13,688 bases of DNA from Novosphingobium sp. UBA1948 (GCA_002336765.1 DDES01000029.1:1-13688); one strand, 5' to 3'; shown: positions 1 through 6,785, counted from the first letter of the stretch. The notes: generated from the letters alone by a model not told the origin. Program-made: numbers and translations.

Positions 1-906
1 CTGATAGGCGCCGATCAGCGGCAGCTTGACGCTGCGCTCCGCACCATCATGGATAATGCGCAAGACCTGCCCCAGGGCACCCGGCTCGCGGCCCAGCAGA
101 CGGATCGCCTCACCCTGTCCGCCCACGGTGACCAGCTTCAGTCCGCGCGCCTCGACATGGGCGATGGCGCGCGCGCTCCACGGATCGTCTGCCCAGACGA
201 CACCAGCGCCATCCGGTGCCACCACCTCGTCGAACAGGCGCATCTTGGCGGCGAAATAGTCGTCCATCGTCGCATGGTAATCGAGATGGTCGCGCGACAG
301 GTTGGTGAAGGCCCCCGCCATCACACGCGGCCCCTCGTTGCGGTACTGCGACAGACCGTGGGACGAGGCCTCATAGGCCAGATGGCTAACCCCCTCCCGC
401 TTCAATCCGCACAGATTGCCGAGGAAAGTGACGATATCGGGTGTGGTGAGGCCGGTGTAGGTCGTTTCCTGCGGCGTGGTAATGCCCAGCGTGCCGATCG
501 AGGCTGCCGAAAAGCCCGCCATGCGCCAGATCTGGCGCAGCATTTCCACCGTGCTGGTCTTGCCATTGGTGCCGGTGACGGCGCAGATAACCTCGGGCAC
601 AGGCTGGTAGAATCCGGCGGCGATGCGCGCGAAGAGGCGGCGCGGATTGGCATCGGCAAGGTGGATCGCGCCTTCCACGCGGGCCTCGGGCCGCGCCACC
701 ACGGCAATCGCGCCCGCCGCCACGGCCTGCGGGATGTAATCCTCGCCATTGGCCGCCGCGCCGACGAAGGCACCGAACACATTGCCCGGCGCCACTTTGC
801 GATTGTCGATGGCAAAGCCGGTGACGGCTAATCCGGTGACCGGCAGATCCGCCGCGCCAGCCGGAATGTCCACTTGGGCAGCTTCCAGCAGCGCGTCCAG
901 CCTCAT
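1..906 (-). CDS. murE: UDP-MurNAc-tripeptide synthetase MurE, partial (3' end outside window)
   Basis: MurE is the cytoplasmic ligase that adds the third residue (meso-diaminopimelate in most Gram-negatives) to UDP-MurNAc-L-Ala-D-Glu using ATP. The 302 codons seen cover the N-terminal domain and most of the central Mur ligase domain. Visible motifs are the P-loop TGTNGKTST (residues 111-119), TTPD (154-157), YEASSHGL (178-185), TNLSRDHLDYH (201-211) and the lysine expected to be carbamylated, K221 in AAKMRLF. The frame is open to base 1. Family members are about 480-500 residues, so roughly the last 190, including the C-terminal motif that tells DAP from lysine, lie outside. The ATG at 904-906 overlaps the ftsI stop in an ATGA, which fixes the start and suggests translational coupling. 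The identity is firm; the DAP specificity is inferred from the lineage. Confidence 0.95.
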   Translation of the reverse strand, partial: MRLDALLEAAQVDIPAGAADLPVTGLAVTGFAIDNRKVAPGNVFGAFVGAAANGEDYIPQAVAAGAIAVVARPEARVEGAIHLADANPRRLFARIAAGFYQPVPEVICAVTGTNGKTSTVEMLRQIWRMAGFSAASIGTLGITTPQETTYTGLTTPDIVTFLGNLCGLKREGVSHLAYEASSHGLSQYRNEGPRVMAGAFTNLSRDHLDYHATMDDYFAAKMRLFDEVVAPDGAGVVWADDPWSARAIAHVEARGLKLVTVGGQGEAIRLLGREPGALGQVLRIIHDGAERSVKLPLIGAYQ

Positions 907-2687
907 TCACCCTCTCCACTTGCGATCAGCGGCGCAATGTCGCTGATGTCGATGTCGCGTGTGGCATCGGGCATGATGCCAAGCAAGGGGCCGATGCGCG
1001 GTATCACCCGTCCAACCACAGGCGCGGCGGTATAACCGGCGGTGCGCTGGAAGCTGGTGGCGGCATTGGCATGCGGCTGGTCCAGCGTGGCGATCACCAC
1101 ATAGCGCGGGCGATCCATCGGGAAAGCGGCGGCAAAGGTGGCGATCACCTGATCGCGGTGATAGCCGTTCTTGTCGGCGCGCTCGGCGGTGCCGGTCTTG
1201 CCGCCCACGCGGAAACCGGCGGCATTGGCCTGACGCCCCGTGCCCACCTCGACAATCGAGCGCAGCAATTGGCGCATGCGGGCGCTGGTGGAAGCCTGCC
1301 ACACGCGGCGACCGGCAGGGGCATGGGCGGGATCGATCTTCTGCAAGGTGGCGGGTCGCCAAATGCCGCCATTGACCATCGCGGCATAGGCGCTGGCCAG
1401 ATGCATCGGCGTGATGGTGAAACCATGACCATAGGACGCTGTCATCGTGGTGATGCGCGACCAGTTGCCATGCGTATCGCCATGCGGAAAGCTGGGCCGC
1501 CCCTTGGCGGGCAGCTCGATATAGGGCCGCTCGGCAAAGCCTAGCCCTTGCAGCGTGGATTTCATACGCTGCGGGCCAAGCTGGTCGCCGATCTGCGCCA
1601 GCACGATGTTCGACGAGTGGATCAGCGCCTCGATGGCGTTGAGCGAGGCGCCATAGTTCTCGTGGTCGTGGATCTGGAAACCGGCGATGTCGAGCGGGCG
1701 GTCCGCCGGATAGCGACGCGACAGATCGGTGATGACGCCCGCATCAATCGCGGCAGCCACAGTGATCGGCTTCAGCACGCTGCCCAGCTCATAGGTCTGG
1801 TTGGTGGCGCGGTTGAAGATATTGGCCTGCTTGGCCGGATCGCTGTCGGCAATATCTTCGGGGCGCAGGGCATTGGGGTTGAAACTGGGCAACGAGGCCA
1901 TCGCCAGCACTTCGCCGGTATCGACGTCCATCACGATGCCCGCCGCGCCCTTGGCCTGCGCGCGCTTCATACCCGCCAGCAATTCGTCTTCCAACGCGCC
2001 CTGTACCCGCGCATCGAGCGAGAGCGAGGCCGGCGTGCCGCGCGTGGCGCGATCGGAGAGCTGGCGGTCGAACACCGCCTCCATGCCCACCTGCCCGTGG
2101 CCGAAACTATCGACATAGCCCAGCACATGCGCGGCCAGCGTGCCTTGCGGATAGAAGCGCTCGTTCTCGCGCGGGAATTCCAGCGCCGGTTCGCCCAGCG
2201 CGTGGATCTTGTTGGCATCCTCGGGCAGGATGCGACGGCGCAGATAGCCCGCCTTGCCCGAGGCGAGCCGCTGGGTCAGTTCGGCCACATCCTCTTCGGG
2301 AAAGATGCGGACCAGCGCGGCGGCCACTTCGGCAGGCGAATGCACCAGCGGCGGACCATCGCCTCCCAGCGCCTTGGGATTGTACCACAGCGCATAGGCA
2401 GGGAAAGCGCGCGCCAGCGGCAGGCCGTTGCGATCGAGAATATCGCCGCGATCGGGCAACAGGATGCCATCGAGCGTGCCACCGGGGCGCGCCGGATCGG
2501 AAATGCCCAGATGCGCAATCCGCGCCAGCGCCAGCAGCAGGATCAGGAAAAAGCCGACCACCACCCACAGCGCGCGCATCCGCGCCGTAGCCACGGCATG
2601 GCTGCGCACATGCACCAAAGCAGGGCGCGGCGAGGAAATAACCGAGCGGACCGAGGCCGCCTCCATCGCCGCCGAAAAACCGTTCAT
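903..2687 (-). CDS. ftsI: Division-specific peptidoglycan transpeptidase FtsI (PBP3)
   Basis: FtsI is the class B penicillin-binding protein that cross-links septal peptidoglycan in the periplasm with FtsW. The 594-residue product has a cytoplasmic N-terminus, one membrane segment at about residues 38-58, a PBP dimerisation domain (about 65-225) and a transpeptidase domain. All three active-site motifs are present: SVLK (S303 nucleophile, K306), SSN (358-360) and KTGT (497-500). The length is typical for the family. The start ATG at 2685-2687 overlaps the ftsL stop (ATGA), and the stop overlaps the murE start in the same way. Its place between ftsL and murE is the usual dcw order and separates it from the elongation enzyme PBP2. 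Confidence 0.96.
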   Translation of the reverse strand: MNGFSAAMEAASVRSVISSPRPALVHVRSHAVATARMRALWVVVGFFLILLLALARIAHLGISDPARPGGTLDGILLPDRGDILDRNGLPLARAFPAYALWYNPKALGGDGPPLVHSPAEVAAALVRIFPEEDVAELTQRLASGKAGYLRRRILPEDANKIHALGEPALEFPRENERFYPQGTLAAHVLGYVDSFGHGQVGMEAVFDRQLSDRATRGTPASLSLDARVQGALEDELLAGMKRAQAKGAAGIVMDVDTGEVLAMASLPSFNPNALRPEDIADSDPAKQANIFNRATNQTYELGSVLKPITVAAAIDAGVITDLSRRYPADRPLDIAGFQIHDHENYGASLNAIEALIHSSNIVLAQIGDQLGPQRMKSTLQGLGFAERPYIELPAKGRPSFPHGDTHGNWSRITTMTASYGHGFTITPMHLASAYAAMVNGGIWRPATLQKIDPAHAPAGRRVWQASTSARMRQLLRSIVEVGTGRQANAAGFRVGGKTGTAERADKNGYHRDQVIATFAAAFPMDRPRYVVIATLDQPHANAATSFQRTAGYTAAPVVGRVIPRIGPLLGIMPDATRDIDISDIAPLIASGEGE

Positions 2688-3163
2688 TCGCGGGCGCTCC
2701 CGCCTGTGGAGGGCTTCTTGGCCTTCTCGGGCGTGGCGACCGGCGCCTTGGGCTTGTCAGCCACCGGCGCGGAGGCGAACTGGCTGGCCAATGCCGGCAT
2801 GGCGCGCACCGAGGTCATGCCATCGGCCGAGGCCACGCGGATCGGCGCAGGCGCATCGGGCGAACGCGGCTTGCCGAGCGCCGCCAGCTGGCGCTCGCTT
2901 TCCAGATATTGCCCCGCGGTGGGCGGCTGGTAGCCGAAATCAACATCGTTGAAGGCTTCCAACTGCTGCTGGCTGGCGCGCGTCTCGAACTCGGTTTCGA
3001 GGAACATCTTTTCCTGCTTCAACTGCGCCACACGCCTCTCGGCCAGCCGCACCTCGCTTTTCACCGCATTGACGCGGAAGGTCAGCGCCAGCACCAGCGC
3101 GGTGCAAATGGTGAGCGCAAAGCCCCAGCCCAGTGTATAGAGACGGTCGCGCGTCAGGTTCAT
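2684..3163 (-). CDS. ftsL: Cell division protein FtsL-like
   Basis: The product (159 residues) has a short cytoplasmic N-terminus, one membrane segment at about residues 12-30 and a charged heptad-like stretch at about 31-70 that should form the periplasmic coiled coil that pairs with FtsB. FtsL is poorly conserved, so the call rests on this topology and on its position between rsmH and ftsI, where ftsL normally sits. After about residue 90 it carries an Ala/Pro/Lys-rich, low-complexity tail, making it longer than classical FtsL proteins of about 90-120 residues. The ATG at 3161-3163 overlaps the rsmH stop and its own stop overlaps the ftsI start, both as ATGA, so it is probably made in step with both neighbours. 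Confidence 0.85.
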   Translation of the reverse strand: MNLTRDRLYTLGWGFALTICTALVLALTFRVNAVKSEVRLAERRVAQLKQEKMFLETEFETRASQQQLEAFNDVDFGYQPPTAGQYLESERQLAALGKPRSPDAPAPIRVASADGMTSVRAMPALASQFASAPVADKPKAPVATPEKAKKPSTGGSARE

Positions 3164-4122
3164 GGCCGTGTCCTCTGACGGGAAGGCGCCCCGCTGCGGG
3201 TGGCGTGGCGCAAGGTGGCGGAACGGGCGCGGGGGTTGCGGGCCAGTTCGCCCTCGCCCGCGCGGATCGCTTTGGAAATATCGGTGTAAATGGCGGGCGC
3301 GGCATCGCCGACCACCGGCACATAGCGCGAGGTGGCTCTGGCCTGCCCGCTGGCATCTTTCAGGAATTGCTTGACGATGCGGTCTTCCAGACTGTGGAAA
3401 CTGACCACGGCCAGCCGCCCGCCTTCCGCCAACAGGTCTTCGGCGGCGGCCAGCAAGGCTTCCAGTTCGCCCAACTCGTCGTTCACATGGATGCGGATCG
3501 CCTGAAAACTGCGCGTGGCGGGGTCTTTCGGCATGCCGGGTTTATGCCCCAACGCCTTGCGCACCACATTGGCAAGCTGACCCGTGGTCTCCAGCGGGCG
3601 GGCGGCGACAATGGCGCGGGCGATGCGGCGCGACTGGCGTTCCTCGCCATAAGTATAGAGGACGTTGGCAATCGCCTCCTCGTCCGCCTCATTGCAGAAA
3701 TCGGCCGCCGAGGGGCCATCCTGCGCCATGCGCATATCCAGCGGGCCGTCGGCGCCGAAGGAAAAGCCGCGCTCGCGCTGGTCGAGCTGCATCGAGGACA
3801 CGCCAATATCGGCGACAATACCATCAACCTTGTCCACGCCTGCCTCTGCCAAGGCGTCGGCGATTTCGGAGAAGCGGCGCGGGTGCAGGATCAGGCGCGG
3901 CTCGCCGGCGCCCCATGCGCGCGCGGCGGCAATGGCATCGGGATCGCGGTCAAAGGCATGCACCGTGGCACCGGCCGCCAGCAGCGCCCGCGTATAACCC
4001 CCGGCACCCAGCGTGGCATCGACCAGCACCTTGCCCGATGCGGGTTCGAGCGCGGCGATCACTTCGTCGATCAGCACGGGAATATGCGGGGCGTCGAGCG
4101 GGATGGCTTCCAGAAGGCTCAT
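3160..4122 (-). CDS. rsmH: 16S rRNA m4C1402 methyltransferase RsmH (MraW)
   Basis: RsmH transfers a methyl group from S-adenosylmethionine to N4 of C1402 in the 16S rRNA decoding centre. The 320-residue product begins close to the family hallmark HIPVL (residues 13-17). It then shows the SAM-binding loop DATLGAGGYT (35-44), the acidic DRDP (58-61), ADIGVSSMQLD (104-114), GFSF...GPLDMRM (119-131), SFHSLEDRIVK (241-251) and the C-terminal NPRARSATLR (296-305). An in-frame start 20 codons upstream exists, but the ATG at 4120-4122 is preferred: it forms an ATGA overlap with the mraZ stop, like the three junctions downstream, and it matches the family N-terminus. Confidence 0.96.
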   Translation of the reverse strand: MSLLEAIPLDAPHIPVLIDEVIAALEPASGKVLVDATLGAGGYTRALLAAGATVHAFDRDPDAIAAARAWGAGEPRLILHPRRFSEIADALAEAGVDKVDGIVADIGVSSMQLDQRERGFSFGADGPLDMRMAQDGPSAADFCNEADEEAIANVLYTYGEERQSRRIARAIVAARPLETTGQLANVVRKALGHKPGMPKDPATRSFQAIRIHVNDELGELEALLAAAEDLLAEGGRLAVVSFHSLEDRIVKQFLKDASGQARATSRYVPVVGDAAPAIYTDISKAIRAGEGELARNPRARSATLRHATRSGAPSRQRTRP

Positions 4123-4625
4123 TTGCGCGCCCTCCCGCCGCTGGCCATCAGACTGGCGCAGGACGCCTTGGGGCCTTCCCATTCCGGCCCTTCCTGACGC
4201 GCCAGAACCTCGGGCGACCAGATGGTGAAATAGTCCAGCGTGCCATGGATATAGACCGCATCGGTGATCCCGACCTGCTGCTTCAGGTGCGGCGGCAGCA
4301 CGAAGCGACCAGAAGTGTCAAAGTTGACCTGCACGAACGAGCCGAACATCAGCGCGCGCTTCGAGCGGGGTGCGGGGACACCCTTGGCAAGGGCAGCGGC
4401 GCGTTCGGCGCGGATTTCTTCGGCAAGCTGCTGGCTGTAGGACGTGCCGCAGGCGATCAGGCAGTCCCATTCCTCGTCCTTGGCGACGAGCATCACGGTC
4501 TGGTTGGCGCTGGCTTCGGTGACAATGCGGCGGACATCGGCGGGCAGCACGAAGCGTTCCTTGTCGCCCTTCGGCGAAAAGCCCTGCCCCATATAAATGA
4601 CCGGAACGCCAGTCACCCCCGCCAT
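4119..4625 (-). CDS. mraZ: Transcriptional regulator MraZ
   Basis: MraZ is a ring-forming AbrB/MazE-fold DNA-binding protein that in E. coli represses its own operon by binding TGGG repeats with 5-bp spacers. The 168-residue product has the two expected half-domains, at about residues 14-60 and 97-142. The second carries the canonical DXXXR motif (DTSGR, 103-107, followed by FVLP). The first reads GDKER (20-24) before FVLP, so the aspartate is one position out of register. I chose the ATG at 4623-4625, with a G-rich weak ribosome site ahead of it. A GTG at 4667 or an ATG at 4592 are alternatives; the latter lacks any ribosome site and gives a shorter N-terminus. It is the first gene of the dcw operon. 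Confidence 0.93.
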   Translation of the reverse strand: MAGVTGVPVIYMGQGFSPKGDKERFVLPADVRRIVTEASANQTVMLVAKDEEWDCLIACGTSYSQQLAEEIRAERAAALAKGVPAPRSKRALMFGSFVQVNFDTSGRFVLPPHLKQQVGITDAVYIHGTLDYFTIWSPEVLARQEGPEWEGPKASCASLMASGGRARK

Positions 4626-4770
4626 ACCCCGCCTGAAACCCGCACCATACGGAAGGCAAAGCCCCACCCACGGCGGAATCGCGCGTGACGCAACCCCACC
4701 GCCCGCTCCAAGCGCGCGGCAAAACTTCTTCCGATGTTGGATTCATACCGAGTCCCGCACGGGGAGCCAA

Positions 4771-4810
4771 GCCACTATGCGGGAAAATCTGCCACTTTGT
4801 GGAAAACAAA
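4771..4810 (-). repeat. Imperfect 20-bp tandem repeat in the mraZ upstream region
   Basis: Two adjacent 20-base units, 4771-4790 and 4791-4810, agree at 13 of their first 16 positions. On the plus strand each begins GCCACT, then TG, then GG, then AAA. In the mraZ direction this gives AGTGGC twice, exactly 20 bp (two helical turns) apart, next to the AT-rich stretch. The spacing and GTGG core resemble a degenerate MraZ operator. The plus-strand 4798-4806 read in reverse is TTTTCCACA, which fits the relaxed DnaA box TTWTNCACA. The repeat itself is seen; any protein binding is inferred. Confidence 0.5.
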
Positions 4811-4915
4811 TTTCAATATTTTGTTTTTAAAAGATTATCTTGGTTAACAAGCTCCAACCTTCAGCGCCCCTTTGCCCCTCAAACTGGCAGAATCGCGCCT
4901 AAAACCCTCGCTTGT

Positions 4916-4984
4916 CCCGCAAATTCCCGCAAAAACCACGCGCCACGCCGCGCCGTGACCCGCGATTTCCCGCCAATCACCCGC
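4916..4984 (-). promoter_or_regulatory. Candidate MraZ operator: GCGGG repeats at about 10-bp spacing
   Basis: On the mraZ coding strand GCGGG occurs at 4984-4980, 4973-4969 and 4963-4959, with spacers of 6 and 5 bases. It occurs again at 4930-4926 and 4920-4916 with a 5-base AT-only spacer, and a GTGG lies one more 10-bp step upstream at 4939-4936. E. coli MraZ binds GTGGG repeats with 5-bp AT-rich spacers, so the layout matches with C in place of T. They lie 290-360 bases ahead of the mraZ start, beyond the AT-rich putative promoter. GCGGG is common by chance in a GC-rich genome; the regular spacing is the argument. Confidence 0.4.
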
Positions 4985-5035
4985 GACTCGGCCATGACGC
5001 TGTCAAAGCGCCGCGCCTCTGCGATGGAAACCGGA

Positions 5036-5374
5036 TTACTGCGCCTGAGCCGTGCGCCCGCGCGCGCCATTGCCCCGCTTGCCACTGTCGGGATCAGGCG
5101 AGGGCACGACGCCAATATCGGCCAGAGGATCGCTGGCGCCTGCATCATTGGCCTCGACGCTGGTGGCCTGCGAAGCCACAGCGGCATCGTTGCGACGGGC
5201 ATGGTCCATGATGATATTGGCCAGCCCCACCAGCAGCAGCATGAAAGACAGGCCAAACAGGCCGACCTGCAAACGCTGCACCATATGCGCGCGCACTTCG
5301 CGCGGGCTGGCATCGGCCTGTGCCGGGTTGGTTTCAAGTGCGGCTTGGCGCGTCGATGGCAGCATGGGCGCCAT
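5036..5374 (-). CDS. Small single-pass membrane protein of unknown function
   Basis: The 112-residue product has a polar N-terminus of about 34 residues, one clear membrane segment at about 35-56 (LQVGLFGLSF then MLLLVGLANIIM), and a polar Ala/Asp/Ser-rich C-terminal tail ending in a basic patch. The positive residues just before and after the segment do not settle topology. The ATG at 5372-5374 lies 9 bases after the cysteine synthase stop on the same strand, so the two are probably cotranscribed. An ATG three codons in is an alternative start. I recognise no domain. Comparable short proteins occur beside the cysteine synthase gene in related genomes as far as I recall, but I cannot confirm that here and propose no function. 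Confidence 0.7.
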   Translation of the reverse strand: MAPMLPSTRQAALETNPAQADASPREVRAHMVQRLQVGLFGLSFMLLLVGLANIIMDHARRNDAAVASQATSVEANDAGASDPLADIGVVPSPDPDSGKRGNGARGRTAQAQ

Positions 5375-5383
5375 CTTAGCCCA

Positions 5384-6391
5384 TCACGCCAGCCAAGGGA
5401 AGACCGGCAAACCCTTGGCCTCGAGCCACGCGCGATTGTAGAGCGTGGAGAGATAGCGGAAGCCGGTGTCGCACAGGATCGTCACCACGCGCGGGTCCTC
5501 GCGCCCCTCTGCCACCAGTTGCCGGCCCAGTTCCACCGCGCCCGCCACATTGATCCCGCTTGACAGGCCCAGCGCCAGCCCTTCCTCTTTCAGCAGGCGG
5601 CCCACCCATTCGAGGCCCTGCTCGTCGGAAATGCGGAATTGCGTGTCAATCACCGCGCCATCGAGATTGGCGGTGATGCGCCCTTGCCCGATACCCTCGG
5701 CAACGCTGGTGCCCTCGGCCTTCAACTCGCCATGCGCGTAATAGTTGTAGAGCGCGGCGCCATGCGGATCGGTAAGCGCAATGCGGATATTCTCGTCAAA
5801 CGCCTTGAGGCCAAGCCCCACACCCGCGATTGTGCCGCCCGTGCCCGCAGCGCAGGTAAAGCCGTCGATGCGGCCCTCCATCTGCTCCCAGATTTCGGGC
5901 GCGGTGGATTCGATATGCGCCTTGCGGTTGGCGATATTGTCGAACTGGTTGGCCCAGATCGCGCCCTCGGTTTCTTCGGCCAGCCGCCGCGAGGTGTGCA
6001 CGAAATGGCCCGGATTGCTGAAAGGCGCGGCAGGCACCAGCACCAGTTCGGCACCCAGCGCGCGCAGAGTGTCCATCTTCTCGCGACTCTGCGTTTCAGG
6101 CATGACGATAATCGTCTTGTAGCCCAGCGCATTGGCCACCAGCGCGAGGCCGATACCGGTGTTGCCCGCAGTACCCTCGACAATCGTGCCGCCGGGCTGG
6201 AGCTCGCCGCGCGCCTCGGCATCGCGGATGATCCAGAGCGCCGCGCGATCCTTCACCGACTGGCCCGGATTGGCAAATTCGCACTTGCCGTAAACCTCGC
6301 AACCCGCCGCCTCGCTCGGCCCTTCGAGCAGGACCAGCGGGGTGTTGCCAATCAATTCGAGCGCATTCTGGCGCGGAGCAAACATAGACAT
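5384..6391 (-). CDS. cysK: Cysteine synthase A (O-acetylserine sulfhydrylase)
   Basis: This PLP-dependent enzyme makes L-cysteine from O-acetyl-L-serine and sulfide in the cytoplasm. The 335-residue product has the opening ELIGNTPLV (12-20), the PLP-binding lysine K47 in NPGQSVKDRA, the substrate loop EGTAGNTG (72-79), the phosphate-cradling GTGGT (183-187) and LSSGIN (277-281), where the serine meets the pyridine nitrogen. The length fits CysK-type enzymes; a CysM or cystathionine-beta-synthase-like activity cannot be ruled out. Two starts are possible, ATG at 6391 and ATG at 6385; neither has a free ribosome site, because GGAG lies in the arm and loop of a perfect hairpin (6391-6420) whose last base is the A of the first ATG. 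It follows the ferredoxin gene by 76 bases. Confidence 0.92.
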   Translation of the reverse strand: MSMFAPRQNALELIGNTPLVLLEGPSEAAGCEVYGKCEFANPGQSVKDRAALWIIRDAEARGELQPGGTIVEGTAGNTGIGLALVANALGYKTIIVMPETQSREKMDTLRALGAELVLVPAAPFSNPGHFVHTSRRLAEETEGAIWANQFDNIANRKAHIESTAPEIWEQMEGRIDGFTCAAGTGGTIAGVGLGLKAFDENIRIALTDPHGAALYNYYAHGELKAEGTSVAEGIGQGRITANLDGAVIDTQFRISDEQGLEWVGRLLKEEGLALGLSSGINVAGAVELGRQLVAEGREDPRVVTILCDTGFRYLSTLYNRAWLEAKGLPVFPWLA

Positions 6392-6420
6392 GGGGCGCTT
6401 GGTAAGCTCCAAGCGCCCCA
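6391..6420 (-). terminator. Perfect 12-bp hairpin at the cysK start (terminator or translation control)
   Basis: TGGGGCGCTTGG and its exact complement CCAAGCGCCCCA flank a 6-base loop. In the minus direction the hairpin lies 47 bases after the ferredoxin stop and ends on the A of the cysK ATG. No run of U follows in either direction, so it is not a textbook intrinsic terminator. The only Shine-Dalgarno-like GGAG for cysK spans the arm/loop border. It may end ferredoxin transcripts, restrain cysK translation, or both. The structure is certain from the sequence; the role is inferred. Confidence 0.55.
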
Positions 6421-6467
6421 CTCGCAATGCATTTGCACTCGCCCGCCCTAAAGCAGGGCTTTCCGTC

Positions 6468-6785
6468 TTAGTCAGCCGGTGCGATGACCACGCGCATGCC
6501 ATCCAGCGCCTCGGTGACAGGCAACTGGCACGACAGGCGCGAGGTGGCGTCGCGGTGGTCGCTGCTGTCGAGCAGATCGTCCTCGTCGGCGCTGATCGCG
6601 GGCAGCTTGTCGGCAAAAGCGGCATCCACATGCACATGGCAGGTGGCGCACGAGCAGCAGCCGCCGCACAGCGCCAGCATATCGTCAAAACCCGCGTCGC
6701 GGATCACTTCCATCACGGTGCGGCCGGTTTCGGCCTGCACTTCGCGCTCGGTGCCATCGGTATCGACAATAACCAGCTTCGGCAT
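6468..6785 (-). CDS. Adrenodoxin-type 2Fe-2S ferredoxin
   Basis: This 105-residue soluble electron carrier has the adrenodoxin/putidaredoxin cluster pattern C40-X5-C46-X2-C49-X36-C86, within LCGGCCSCATCHVHVD and RLSCQLPV. Two further cysteines, C43 and C44, sit inside the cluster loop. The end, RVVIAP, is typical of the group. Relatives pass electrons from a ferredoxin reductase to cytochromes P450, ring-hydroxylating dioxygenases or Fe-S assembly; no partner gene is visible here, so the partner is unknown. The start ATG at 6783-6785 has a good ribosome site (AGAGGA, about 7 bases upstream). It is divergent from the glycosylase gene. Confidence 0.93.
   Translation of the reverse strand: MPKLVIVDTDGTEREVQAETGRTVMEVIRDAGFDDMLALCGGCCSCATCHVHVDAAFADKLPAISADEDDLLDSSDHRDATSRLSCQLPVTEALDGMRVVIAPAD

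Larger units (their letters stand above)
4626..5035 (-). other. Intergenic control region upstream of mraZ
   Basis: This 410-base gap separates the small membrane protein gene from mraZ, both on the minus strand. I see no convincing gene: frames crossing it on the plus strand are arginine/alanine-rich or continue into sequence antisense to the membrane protein gene. The segment at about 4803-4856 is strikingly AT-rich for this genome and is the most likely site of the mraZ promoter, but I cannot name a clean -35/-10 pair. It is flanked by repeats listed separately: a 20-bp tandem duplication (4771-4810) and GCGGG repeats (4916-4984). The leader between the AT-rich part and the mraZ start would be about 180 bases or more. 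Confidence 0.6.

Noticed and set aside
1548..2933. 461-codon open frame on the plus strand
   Set aside because: Antisense to ftsI and ftsL, which carry full catalytic motifs and ATGA-linked starts; the product is Arg/His-rich with no domain.
4798..4806. Functional DnaA box in the dcw region
   Set aside because: A single match to a relaxed consensus in an AT-rich stretch, with no cluster of boxes or dnaA/oriC gene context; kept only as a side note to the tandem repeat.
4685..5563. 292-codon plus-strand frame across the mraZ control region
   Set aside because: Runs through the AT-rich promoter-like region and then antisense to the membrane protein and cysK; no ribosome site or domain.
6443..6470. 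GCCCT/AGGGC stem after the ferredoxin stop as an intrinsic terminator
   Set aside because: Only 5 bp, and the T-rich side lies on the wrong side for the minus-strand gene.
6392..6688. N-terminal extension of the cysK frame by up to 99 codons
   Set aside because: It overlaps the ferredoxin gene in another frame and is Arg/Ala/Thr-rich; family alignment begins at about the ATG at 6391.
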